Origin: Inconstantimicrobium porci
Lineage (GTDB): Bacteria > Bacillota > Clostridia > Clostridiales > Clostridiaceae
Assembly (NCBI RefSeq): GCF_009696465.1
Contig: NZ_VULX01000005.1
Span: 1 to 64,000 of the forward strand
Length of the DNA stretch: 64,000 nt
Direction: 5' to 3'
Position 1 is the first letter of the stretch; every line of letters starts with the position of its first letter. Of this stretch, positions 47,413 through 55,581 are shown one piece after another. A program made the position numbers and the translations under genes. The notes under the pieces are model-generated. The model had not been told where the DNA came from. It worked only from the letters and a program-made list of their open reading frames with translations, and made no database searches.

Positions 47413-48498
47413 ATGGATAAAAAATTAAAAGTCGGTATCATTGGGGCTACTGGCATGGTTGGACAAAGATTTGCTTGTCTTCTTGAAAATCATCCATGGT
47501 TTGATGTAGTAGTTCTTGCTGCAAGTAAAAGATCTGCTGGCCTTACTTATGAAGAAGCTGTTAAAGATAGATGGAAGATGGAAGCTCCACTTCCCGATAA
47601 ATACAAAAAGATGGTTATAATGGATGCTGCTGAAGTAGAAGAAATATGCAGTCAGGTAGATTTTGTATTCTGTGCAATATCTCTTGATAAAGCTAAGACA
47701 AGACTTCTTGAAGAAGAATATGCAAAACATGAAACTCCTGTAGTTTCTAACAACTCTGCTAACAGAGGTGTAAGCGATGTTCCTGTTTTAATTCCTGAAA
47801 TTAATGCCGATCATGCAAAAGTAATTGAAGCGCAGAGAAAACGTCTTGGAACTAAGAGAGGCTTTATTGCAGTAAAACCAAACTGCTCTATTCAAAGCTA
47901 CGTTCCACCAATAAATGCACTTTTAAAATATGAACCAACAGAAATATTAGCATGTACTTATCAAGCAATCTCAGGTTCAGGAAAGACATTTAAAGAATGT
48001 CCTGAAATACTTGATAACGTAATTCCTTATATAGGTGGAGAAGAAGAAAAAAGCGAAAATGAACCATTAAAGATATGGGGTAAACTTGAGGATGGTAAAA
48101 TAATTAATGCAATAAACCCTGTTATAACAACTCAATGTTTAAGAGTACCTGTTCTTGATGGTCATATAGCTGCAGTGTTTGTTAAGTTTAAGAACAAACC
48201 AACTAAAGAGCAGATACTAGAAGCTTGGAGAGACTTTAAAGCACCTGAATTAGTTAGAAATCTTCCAAGTGCTCCAAAGGAATTCTTACACTACTTTGAA
48301 GAAGAAAACAGACCTCAGCCAAAGCTTGACCGTGACTTTGAACATGGCATGGGCATAACTATGGGAAGACTAAGAGAAGATAAAGTTTATGATTACAAAT
48401 TTATCGGACTTTCTCATAATACTTTAAGAGGAGCTGCAGGCGGCGGAGTCCTTTCAGCAGAATATCTAACAGCTGCAGGATATATCACTGCTAAGTAA
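47413..48498 (+). CDS. asd: Aspartate-semialdehyde dehydrogenase
   Basis: 361 residues, the longer archaeal/fungal-type ASADH. NADP-binding GIIGATGMVGQRF (8-20), active-site Cys158 in KPNCSIQSYVPP, and SGSGKTF after the thiol. Reduces aspartyl phosphate to aspartate semialdehyde for lysine, diaminopimelate, threonine and methionine. GAGGTG precedes the ATG. Divergent from the LysR gene. Confidence 0.93.
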   Translation: MDKKLKVGIIGATGMVGQRFACLLENHPWFDVVVLAASKRSAGLTYEEAVKDRWKMEAPLPDKYKKMVIMDAAEVEEICSQVDFVFCAISLDKAKTRLLEEEYAKHETPVVSNNSANRGVSDVPVLIPEINADHAKVIEAQRKRLGTKRGFIAVKPNCSIQSYVPPINALLKYEPTEILACTYQAISGSGKTFKECPEILDNVIPYIGGEEEKSENEPLKIWGKLEDGKIINAINPVITTQCLRVPVLDGHIAAVFVKFKNKPTKEQILEAWRDFKAPELVRNLPSAPKEFLHYFEEENRPQPKLDRDFEHGMGITMGRLREDKVYDYKFIGLSHNTLRGAAGGGVLSAEYLTAAGYITAK

Positions 48499-48740
48499 TG
48501 TATAATGTATAATTTCGAATTAAACTCACCTTTCAGGTGAGTTTTCAAAAGAGGACAAATTCCTTTTTAAAATTCTTTAAGAAAAAATCCTGTCTCCTTA
48601 AGGAGCAGGATTTTCTCTTGTTTGTTGACTTAAATATAGTATTAAAATAAAACTATATTAACAAATCTATAATATAATGAATTTGATGAGCGCAGTCAAA
48701 GCAAATTTTCCTTTGTTCTTATCTCTGCTCTCTTATCTCT
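48499..48740. repeat. Mosaic hairpin repeat, copy 8, with asd terminators
   Basis: Starts at the base after the asd stop. Left flank TAATGTATAATGTATAATTT. Module E: AAACTCACC/GGTGAGTTT, 48522-48544, followed by TTTC. Module C: AAAAGAGGA/TCCTTTTT, 48547-48568. Then a terminator stem AAAATCCTG/CAGGATTTT at 48584-48614 with inner CTCC/GGAG. The right flank, read leftward, is AGATTAGAGATAAGAGAGCA, like copy 2, so its ends come from two flank types. An AATATAGT/ACTATATT palindrome lies at about 48633-48662. Confidence 0.65.
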
Positions 48741-48744
48741 AATC

Positions 48745-49095
48745 TTACTTAAAGAAGTTCAACACTCTACCTTTTCTTATGTAATTTGTTCCTCTCATCT
48801 TGAATCTTTCAAATTCTTTTGCTCTATAGAAGTTTAATAAATCTATGGCTAAAAACAAACCATCAACAAGAAGATATTCAAGATCTTTAACATTTCCTTC
48901 ATCACATTCTTCTTCCAGTTCAATCTTATCAGCTTCTTCTTTTAAACGGCCATAATTTTCTTTAGCAGCTATAAGCTTACATACAATATCCTGTTCAGTA
49001 TGTCCTTCAAAATTATTATTAATTAAGTCATCTACAAATAAAGTAAATGATTCATTTAAGTATTTGTATTCTGTATATATTTCAATAAGTTCCAT
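48745..49095 (-). CDS. Hypothetical acidic helical protein
   Basis: 116 residues, Glu/Asp-rich and predicted mostly helical (EYKYLNESFTLFVDDLINN, AAKENYGRLKEEADKIELEE), with a basic tail (MRGTNYIRKGRVLNFFK). No motif recognised, no signal peptide or membrane segment. AAGGAG precedes the ATG. Alone between repeat copy 8 and another small gene. Confidence 0.6.
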   Translation of the reverse strand: MELIEIYTEYKYLNESFTLFVDDLINNNFEGHTEQDIVCKLIAAKENYGRLKEEADKIELEEECDEGNVKDLEYLLVDGLFLAIDLLNFYRAKEFERFKMRGTNYIRKGRVLNFFK

Positions 49096-49175
49096 AATCT
49101 TTTCTCCTTAAGTTACTAAATTATAATAAATACATAATAACAGTATATATTAAGATTGTAAATTAAGTTTAAGAA

Positions 49176-49218
49176 GAAAAAGCTGATATACTAGTATTGC
49201 TACCATATCAGCTTTTTT
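49176..49218 (-). terminator. Terminator of the small gene at 49229
   Basis: Stem AAAGCTGATAT/ATATCAGCTTTTT with U/A runs on both sides, so it could work in both directions. Eleven bases from the stop. Confidence 0.8.
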
Positions 49219-49228
49219 ATTATTTATA

Positions 49229-49468
49229 TTAGCATTGTATTGAACTTGATGTCATATTTACATTTTGTGAACTTATCATATTATTAATATATTCCTCTTC
49301 ACTAGGTAGTGGATATTGATAGTGCCTACAGTTATAAAACTGTCTTAATAGTTCTTCGCTAGGCGCTTTACCATTAAATTGCTCATATCTAGATATAAAA
49401 GCATTGATAGCCTTTAATTTTATTTTGTAATTTCTTCTATACATTTCTCTTGGATCCTGACAATTCAT
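49229..49468 (-). CDS. Hypothetical small protein
   Basis: 79 residues. N-terminal MNCQDPREMYRRNYKIKLKA, then INAFISRYEQFNGKAPSEEL and a Ser/Asn-rich tail ending in SSIQC. No known motif. Good ribosome binding site (AGGAGTG) and its own terminator support a real gene. Soluble; function unknown. Confidence 0.6.
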   Translation of the reverse strand: MNCQDPREMYRRNYKIKLKAINAFISRYEQFNGKAPSEELLRQFYNCRHYQYPLPSEEEYINNMISSQNVNMTSSSIQC

Positions 49469-49625
49469 TACACTTCACTCCTATCATAAAAATATATTAA
49501 TCACTTAAGACTTAGCTTATTAAACTTATTATGTATTATTGCCAATAAAATATAACAGGCAATTTAAAGTAATCGTTATCATTAAGTATATTATACTATA
49601 TAGCATTGACGATTTCTACATCTAT

Positions 49626-49710
49626 TTTTAAATGTATAATGTATAATTTAGGATGAAATCAGCACGCTGATTTCCACAACTTAATGGAAACTCCGCCTCC
49701 AAAGATGCTT
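49626..49710. repeat. Mosaic hairpin repeat, copy 9, overlapping the liaF-like 3' end
   Basis: Flank AATGTATAATGTATAATTTA, boundary GGATGAAATC, module A GAAATCAGC/GCTGATTTC at 49655-49674, then TTAATGGA and CTCCGCCTCCAA (49682-49702), matching module B of copy 1 apart from the inner bases. The liaF-like stop codon lies inside module A. Confidence 0.75.
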
Positions 49711-50327
49711 GTCGCATCAATATAAAGTGTCCTCATTGACATATCATCAGTTTTATTAATATTATTGTGTACTCTACCAAGGATTCCTGTACCATTTACT
49801 TTGACATTAACATCAGCTGGCACTAATATATCAATGCCTCCAAACACTGAAGTAGCTTCTATAACTGCATCACTGCTAAAATGTGCATATCTAAGATCAA
49901 GTGTCATTCCTCCAAATAAAGATACAGCTTCAGCTCCTGTAAACTCCTTATCTGTATAATTAATATCCTGATTAGAAAAAATTGATGTGTATTCTGTATG
50001 TCCACCTTTCGAACTTGTATTAATTTGTGCAGAAAATCCTCCTTTATTCTTTGAGCCAAATATTATACTTATACCGATTATAACAAGTATTGCAGGTACA
50101 AGCAGTTTCCACATGTATTGAGGTATTCTAAGTCCCTGTGCGTTTAAAAATAAAATAACTCCAACAGATAGTCCTATCACATTCCCTGTATCAATCCCAT
50201 TATTAATCATCGATATAATGCATGGAAGTATTATGAATATTGTCCACCATCCAGGAAAGAAGATGTTAATATTCCATAAATAAATAGCGTTACCTCCAAA
50301 TACAATTCCTGCAATAATAAACAACAC
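49659..50327 (-). CDS. LiaF-like cell-envelope stress protein
   Basis: 222 residues. Three or four membrane helices in the first 95 residues (GNAIYLWNINIFFPGWWTIF), then a beta-rich DUF2154-type domain (about 130-215: FGGMTLDLRYAHF, SVFGGIDILVPADVNVKV). LiaF proteins restrain LiaRS-type envelope-stress signalling; no liaRS genes are adjacent. The GTG at 50327 has a poorly placed ribosome binding site; a perfect AGGAGG at 50354-50359 would serve an ATC codon at 50348, adding seven residues. The last residues (LWKSAC) are encoded by repeat copy 9. Confidence 0.75.
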   Translation of the reverse strand: MLFIIAGIVFGGNAIYLWNINIFFPGWWTIFIILPCIISMINNGIDTGNVIGLSVGVILFLNAQGLRIPQYMWKLLVPAILVIIGISIIFGSKNKGGFSAQINTSSKGGHTEYTSIFSNQDINYTDKEFTGAEAVSLFGGMTLDLRYAHFSSDAVIEATSVFGGIDILVPADVNVKVNGTGILGRVHNNINKTDDMSMRTLYIDATSIFGGGVSIKLWKSAC

Positions 50328-50442
50328 TCCTACAACAACGTTAGTGATTTTATCCTCCTACGATTTAATATATTTTATATATAATTCCTTAATAATATAT
50401 TAAATACCAGCGAGAATAATTTCAACATATTTCAATAAAAAG

Positions 50443-50865
50443 TTAATCAATCAATAATTGTAAAGTATGCCATGCAAGTACTGCACATTTAACTCTTGAA
50501 GGCATGTTTTTTATATTCTGAAATACCATAGCATCCTGAAGCTTCATTAATTCTTCTTCATTTTCATTTTCTCTTGTAATCATCTTTAAAAATGTCTTTA
50601 TCAAAATTTGTGCTTCTTCTCTTGTTTTTCCTTTAATAAGGTCAATCATCATTGAAGCAGATGCCTGTGATATAGCGCATCCTTTACCATTATAGCTAAG
50701 ATCTGAAATAACATCACCGTCAAATTTTATCTGAAGACTTATTTCATCACCACAGCTTGGGTTATGTCCCATCTCGCACTTATCATGGTCTGTCATATCT
50801 CTTTTATTATGCTTAGACATATTATGCTGCATTATTAACTCTGTATATATTTCATTTAAATCCAT
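50443..50865 (-). CDS. sufU: Fe-S cluster assembly protein SufU
   Basis: 140 residues from MDLNEIYTELIMQHNMSKHN; the ATG at 50865 follows GGAGG. Conserved NPSCGDEI, GKGCAISQASASMM and VKCAVLAWHTL supply the three zinc cysteines and the Asp. SufU takes persulfide sulfur from SufS. Last gene of sufC-B-D-S-U. Confidence 0.93.
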   Translation of the reverse strand: MDLNEIYTELIMQHNMSKHNKRDMTDHDKCEMGHNPSCGDEISLQIKFDGDVISDLSYNGKGCAISQASASMMIDLIKGKTREEAQILIKTFLKMITRENENEEELMKLQDAMVFQNIKNMPSRVKCAVLAWHTLQLLID

Positions 50866-50872
50866 GATAAAA

Positions 50873-52105
50873 CTACCTCCACTTTTCAAACATAGCATAA
50901 GCTGCTTTAACAGCTTCTATCAGCTGGTCTGCATCTTCTTTTGTATTATAAAAATAAAAACTTGCTCTACATACTGAATTCTCACCCATAAATCTAAATA
51001 AAGGCTGAGCACAGTGATTTCCTGATCTTACAGCCACACCATGACTGTCAAGGATAGATGCTGCATCATGTGGATGAACACCATCAATGTTAAATGATAT
51101 TATACCGCATCTTTTATCAACATCACTTGTTCCATAAATTTTAACGTATGGAAGTTCTGAAAGCTTCTCATATGTATACTTAACTAATTCCTTTTCTATT
51201 GCATGCACATTGTCCATACCTATGTTTTCAAGGTACTCTATAGCAGCCATAAGTCCTGCTGCACCTTCAACATTCTGCGTTCCCCCTTCAAACTTAAATG
51301 GAACTGCATCAAATGTTGCATCCTGCTCATAAACATACTCAACCATATCTCCGCCGTAGATGTATGGTGACATTTTGTGGAGAAGATCAAGCTTGCCATA
51401 AAGCACTCCAATTCCCATTGGTGCAAGCATCTTATGTCCTGAAAACACCATAAAGTCAGCATCAAGCTCAGAGACATCAACTTTCATATGCGGAACACTC
51501 TGAGAGCCGTCAACTATAACAACTGCATTTTTAGAGTGTGCATAATCAATTATTGATTTTATATCATTAATAGTTCCTAAAGCATTTGAAACATGTGTGA
51601 TGCTTACAACCTTAGTCTTATCTGTAATCTTTTCTTTTACTTCTTTCATTGTCAGCTGAGTATCTTCATTGATATACATATACTTAAGAGACGCATTCTT
51701 AACTTTTGCAACTCTCTGCCACGGAATAAGGTTTGAATGATGCTCTGCAATAGATATTACTATCTCATCATCTGCATTTACAAAATCCATGCCGTAAGAT
51801 GATGCTAAAAGGTTGAAAGCTTCTGTAGCATTCTTAGTAAAAATTATGTTCTTTGAGCTTTCTGCACCTAAGAACTCTTTAACCTTTTCTCTAGTATTTT
51901 CATAAACATCTGTAGACTTCATGCTTAATTCATATGATCCTCTGTGAGGATTTGCATTATTTACTTTATAGTATTTTTCAACAGCTTCTATTACAGAAAC
52001 AGGCTTCTGGCTTGTTGCTGCACTGTCAAGATAAGCGAGTCTTTTGCCGTTTCCTGTTTTCTGCATTAACACTGGAAAGTCTTTTATAAAATCATTACCT
52101 GTCAT
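50873..52105 (-). CDS. sufS: Cysteine desulfurase SufS
   Basis: 410 residues from MTGNDFIKDFPVLMQKTGNG. Three in-frame starts lie together; the ATG at 52105 has the best spacing from AGGAGG. PLP lysine in FSGHKMLAPMGIGVLYGK, and the catalytic cysteine in VRSGNHCAQPLFRFMG. Supplies sulfur for Fe-S clusters. Overlaps sufD. Confidence 0.95.
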   Translation of the reverse strand: MTGNDFIKDFPVLMQKTGNGKRLAYLDSAATSQKPVSVIEAVEKYYKVNNANPHRGSYELSMKSTDVYENTREKVKEFLGAESSKNIIFTKNATEAFNLLASSYGMDFVNADDEIVISIAEHHSNLIPWQRVAKVKNASLKYMYINEDTQLTMKEVKEKITDKTKVVSITHVSNALGTINDIKSIIDYAHSKNAVVIVDGSQSVPHMKVDVSELDADFMVFSGHKMLAPMGIGVLYGKLDLLHKMSPYIYGGDMVEYVYEQDATFDAVPFKFEGGTQNVEGAAGLMAAIEYLENIGMDNVHAIEKELVKYTYEKLSELPYVKIYGTSDVDKRCGIISFNIDGVHPHDAASILDSHGVAVRSGNHCAQPLFRFMGENSVCRASFYFYNTKEDADQLIEAVKAAYAMFEKWR

Positions 52106-52949
52106 CATCAAGCCTCCTGTCTATTTCTCTTATAATTTCTTCTATTAAGTCGCTGTCGTTTATTTCATCAATTACTTCGTTAAACTGTGACTTAACAATA
52201 AGCTTTCTTGCTTCATTATAGCCAAGCCCTCTGCTCATTAAATAAAATATCTTGCTTTCATCAATTTTTCCTGATGATGCTGAATGTGCTCCGCTTACAT
52301 CTTCCTCTTCACATAAAAGAATAGGAAGTGCTATTGATCTTGCTTTATCAGAAAGCAGCATGCAGTATTCATCTTCTGCTCCCTTGCTGCCACTGCATCC
52401 TCTTCTAAAATCAATAGTGCCTTTAAATTTCTTCACTGCGTTTTCTGCAAGCGCTCCCCTTACAGATATATCAGAAGAACTCTTAGCTCCTCTATGAATA
52501 CATTCATAATCATTATTTATCTTCTTCTCTGCAGAACCTATGTATATTGACTTAATTTCATTTTTTGAATTTCTGCCTTCTAAGTTTCCGCTATACTTTA
52601 CAGAGCTTGTCTGTGCTCCAATATCTATCAATGAAAATAAACATTCTGCCTCATCCTTTATAAATGATTCATTTACATCTTCAAAATGTATGCTATCATT
52701 CATAAGATTTATTTTTGTTACTTTTACGAAACTATTGTTTTCTGCGTTTATAGTACATTGTGCTTTATATTCAATATTATAATTTTCCTTTGATCTATAG
52801 ATGATGATTATTTCAGATTTTGAATTTTCTTCTGCATCAATAATCACAGTGCTTTCTGTATTATCTTTATCTGCAATAATTTCATAAATCATAGGATCAC
52901 TAATCTTTGTGTCTTTATATGTTTTTATGTATTTAGTTTTTGATGTCAT
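52095..52949 (-). CDS. sufD: Fe-S assembly scaffold subunit SufD
   Basis: 284 residues, shorter and more diverged than SufB. C-terminal SufBD signature: AHSASSGKIDESKIFYLMSR then GLGYNEARKLIV. Partner of SufB and SufC in the scaffold. Begins on the sufB stop codon (TAATG). Confidence 0.9.
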   Translation of the reverse strand: MTSKTKYIKTYKDTKISDPMIYEIIADKDNTESTVIIDAEENSKSEIIIIYRSKENYNIEYKAQCTINAENNSFVKVTKINLMNDSIHFEDVNESFIKDEAECLFSLIDIGAQTSSVKYSGNLEGRNSKNEIKSIYIGSAEKKINNDYECIHRGAKSSSDISVRGALAENAVKKFKGTIDFRRGCSGSKGAEDEYCMLLSDKARSIALPILLCEEEDVSGAHSASSGKIDESKIFYLMSRGLGYNEARKLIVKSQFNEVIDEINDSDLIEEIIREIDRRLDDDR

Positions 52950-54352
52950 TATCCTATGCTCCCTTCTAGTTCTAAGTTTATAAGATTATTCATTTCAACT
53001 GCATATTCTAACGGAAGTTCCTTTGAGATAGGTTCAACAAATCCTCTTACAATCATTGCTCTTGCTTCATCTTCGCTAAGACCTCTTGTCATCAGGTAGA
53101 AGATAGCTTCATCACTTATCTTTCCAATCTTAGCTTCATGTCCTATTTCAACATCATCATTTTTAAGATCAATATATGGAATAGTATCTGACTTTGATAT
53201 GTTATCAAGCATTAAGGATTCACATGAAACCATTGATTTTGAACCATGTGCATTCTTATTAACTATTACCGAACCTCTGTATGTAGCAGTTCCGCCATTC
53301 TTAGAAATTGACTTTGAATTGATTGTTGATGATGTATTTGGAGCTGCATGTACAACTTTTGCTCCTGTATCTAAATTCTGTCCCTTTCCTGCAAAAGATA
53401 CACCTGTGAATTCTGCTCTGGCACCTTCACCCTTTAATATACTCATTGGGTAAAGCATTGAAACCTTTGATCCAAATGATCCTGATACCCATTCTATTGT
53501 TCCGTTTTTCTCAACAATAGCTCTCTTAGTATTAAGGTTCATCATATTCTTTGACCAGTTTTCTATTGTAGAATATCTTAGCACCGCTCCTTCTTTTACA
53601 AAAAGCTCTACACATCCTGCATGAAGATTTGTAACATTATACTTAGGTGCTGAACATCCTTCGATGAAGTGAAGCTTTGCTCCCTTTTCTACTATGATAA
53701 GAGTATGTTCAAACTGACCTGCGCCAGGTGAATTTAGTCTGAAGTAAGACTGTAGCGGAATCTTAACCTCTACGCCTTCTGGTATGTAGACAAATGATCC
53801 ACCTGACCACACTGCACCATGAAGAGCTGCAAACTTATGAGCATTAGCAGGAACACATTTCATGAAGTATTCTTTTACTATATCTCCATATTCTCTTAAT
53901 GCTGTTTCCATATCTGTGTAGATAACGCCCTGCTTAACAAGCTCTTCCTGAATGCTGTGGTAAACAACTTCTGAATCGTACTGTGCACCAACACCTGCAA
54001 GTGATTGTTTTTCAGCTTCTGGTATTCCAAGTCTGTCGAATGTGTCCTTGATCTCTTCAGGCAACTCTTCCCAAGTACCTTTTATATCACTTTTAGGTCT
54101 TACATAAGCAACAATATTGTCCATATCAAGATCTTCTATTGAAGGTCCCCATGATACCATCTTTATTTCATTGTATATGTCTAATGACTTATGTCTGAAC
54201 TCTCTCATCCACTGAGGGTCATTTTTTTCTGTAGAAATAATATCTACTATTTCATGAGTAAGTCCCTTGTCTGTCTTAAAACTAAATTCATCATTATTCT
54301 TAATGTCATAGACTCCTCTGTCCATTTCTTCTATTACTGTCTTACTTCTCAA
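52949..54352 (-). CDS. sufB: Fe-S assembly scaffold subunit SufB
   Basis: About 467 residues. Signature regions DPQWMREFRHKSLDIYNEI, VWSGGSFVYIPEGVEVKIPL and LMTRGLSEDEARAMIVRGFV. Main scaffold protein on which [4Fe-4S] clusters are built. The frame opens with a GTG at 54364 that lies inside the AGGAGGTG; the TTG at 54352 is a more likely start, an ATG at 54325 a third option. Confidence 0.94.
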   Translation of the reverse strand: MRSKTVIEEMDRGVYDIKNNDEFSFKTDKGLTHEIVDIISTEKNDPQWMREFRHKSLDIYNEIKMVSWGPSIEDLDMDNIVAYVRPKSDIKGTWEELPEEIKDTFDRLGIPEAEKQSLAGVGAQYDSEVVYHSIQEELVKQGVIYTDMETALREYGDIVKEYFMKCVPANAHKFAALHGAVWSGGSFVYIPEGVEVKIPLQSYFRLNSPGAGQFEHTLIIVEKGAKLHFIEGCSAPKYNVTNLHAGCVELFVKEGAVLRYSTIENWSKNMMNLNTKRAIVEKNGTIEWVSGSFGSKVSMLYPMSILKGEGARAEFTGVSFAGKGQNLDTGAKVVHAAPNTSSTINSKSISKNGGTATYRGSVIVNKNAHGSKSMVSCESLMLDNISKSDTIPYIDLKNDDVEIGHEAKIGKISDEAIFYLMTRGLSEDEARAMIVRGFVEPISKELPLEYAVEMNNLINLELEGSIG

Positions 54353-54367
54353 AGCAAAATTCACCTC

Positions 54368-55114
54368 CTATAATAATTTCTTGAATGATTCATAACCATT
54401 CTCTTCAATTTCCTTAGCTAAAGAATAATCTCCTGTCTTAACAATTCTTCCATCTATAAGCACGTGTATATAATCAGGCTTTAAGTTTTCAAGAATCTTT
54501 GTGTTATGAGTTATGATAAGTACTGCATTGTCATCTTTTAAAAACATATTAATTCCCTTAGATACTACTCTTATAGCATCAACATCAAGCCCTGAATCTG
54601 TTTCATCTAGTATGGCAAGCTTTGGATTTATCATCAGCATCTGTAGAATTTCATTCTTCTTCTTTTCTCCACCTGAGAATCCTACGTTAAGATATCTCTT
54701 TGCATAAGACTTATCCATCTTAAGTTCGTCCATATACTTGTTTAAATCTGCACTAAACTTCATAAAGCCCATCATGCCTGTAGCTTCTGATGATTTTACT
54801 GTCTTTAAGAAATTCTCAACTGTAATACCAGAAACTTCTTCTGGATGCTGGAAAGATAAAAATAAACCTTTCTTAGCTCTTTCATGAGTTTTAAGATTGT
54901 TTATGTTTTCCCCTTCGAATTCAATGTCTCCGCTCTTTACTGTGTATCTGCTGTTAGCCATTAATGTATTAGCAAGTGTTGACTTACCTGCTCCGTTAGG
55001 TCCCATGATAACGTGAACCTCACCTTTATTTATCTTAAGATTAAAACCTTTTAAAATATCCTTACCTTCAACTTCTGTATTTAAATTAACTATATTTAAT
55101 ATATTATTTTCCAT
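54368..55114 (-). CDS. sufC: Fe-S assembly ATPase SufC
   Basis: 248 residues. Walker A GPNGAGKST, signature VGFSGGEKKKNEILQML, Walker B LAILDETDSGLD, and an H-loop (ITHNT). ABC-type ATPase that drives SufBD conformational change. First gene of the suf operon. AAAGGAG precedes the ATG. Confidence 0.96.
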   Translation of the reverse strand: MENNILNIVNLNTEVEGKDILKGFNLKINKGEVHVIMGPNGAGKSTLANTLMANSRYTVKSGDIEFEGENINNLKTHERAKKGLFLSFQHPEEVSGITVENFLKTVKSSEATGMMGFMKFSADLNKYMDELKMDKSYAKRYLNVGFSGGEKKKNEILQMLMINPKLAILDETDSGLDVDAIRVVSKGINMFLKDDNAVLIITHNTKILENLKPDYIHVLIDGRIVKTGDYSLAKEIEENGYESFKKLL

Positions 55115-55159
55115 AATATCTCCTTTAATTCTTACTGTTTTACTCTGAATTGTGTTTAT

Positions 55160-55188
55160 ATCATACTAGATTACTAGGAATTAATCAA
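55160..55188 (-). promoter_or_regulatory. Promoter of the suf operon with an internal dyad
   Basis: Leftward: TTGATT (55183-55188), 17 bases, TATGAT (55160-55165). The spacer contains CTAG-N4-CTAG (55166-55177), a dyad placed where a repressor such as an Rrf2/IscR-type protein could block polymerase. Confidence 0.65.
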
Positions 55189-55279
55189 TGGTAAAATACT
55201 ACCAAATATAATTTTTTCAAATTTCAGTTTATATTTTAGCTTATTAGATACATATATAATTAACAAAACTTGTTTAAAC

Positions 55280-55307
55280 AAAAAACTGAAGGATTTCTCC
55301 TCCAGTT
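55280..55307 (-). terminator. Terminator of ferredoxin 1
   Basis: Leftward stem AACTGGAGGA/TCCTTCAGTT, loop GAAA, then TTTT. The pair that mismatches on the plus strand is G-U here. Confidence 0.8.
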
Positions 55308-55327
55308 CTTATATTAAATATATTTAA

Positions 55328-55522
55328 TTATTCTTTAGTTGTTATTGCTCCTACGGGGCAATTTGATTCTGCTTCATAACAATCATGTACTAAAGCCTGT
55401 GGTACATCTTCTGCTGTATTAGACTGAGCAAGACCGCTTTCCTTAATTTCAAAAACGTCTGCACAGATAGATGCACATAATCCACAGCCTATACATGCTC
55501 CCTGATCAACATATGCCTTCAT
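55328..55522 (-). CDS. [4Fe-4S] ferredoxin 1
   Basis: 64 residues from MKAYVDQGACIGCGLCASIC; AAGGAG fixes the ATG at 55522. Cluster ligands C10, C13, C16 and C55 (NCPVGAI). C20 and C48 are placed like the disulfide pair of the Thermotoga single-cluster ferredoxin. Electron carrier, presumably for PFOR, whose gene ends 59 bases upstream with no strong terminator between. Confidence 0.9.
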   Translation of the reverse strand: MKAYVDQGACIGCGLCASICADVFEIKESGLAQSNTAEDVPQALVHDCYEAESNCPVGAITTKE

Positions 55523-55581
55523 ATATAATCTCCTTCTTTCAAACAATATTATAATAAATATTCTTCGTAAAAAAGAATCTT

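Noticed and set aside
48499-48740. Riboswitch upstream of the hypothetical gene or for asd
   Set aside because: It lies after asd and after the hypothetical gene's 3' end; the hairpins are repeat modules and terminators.
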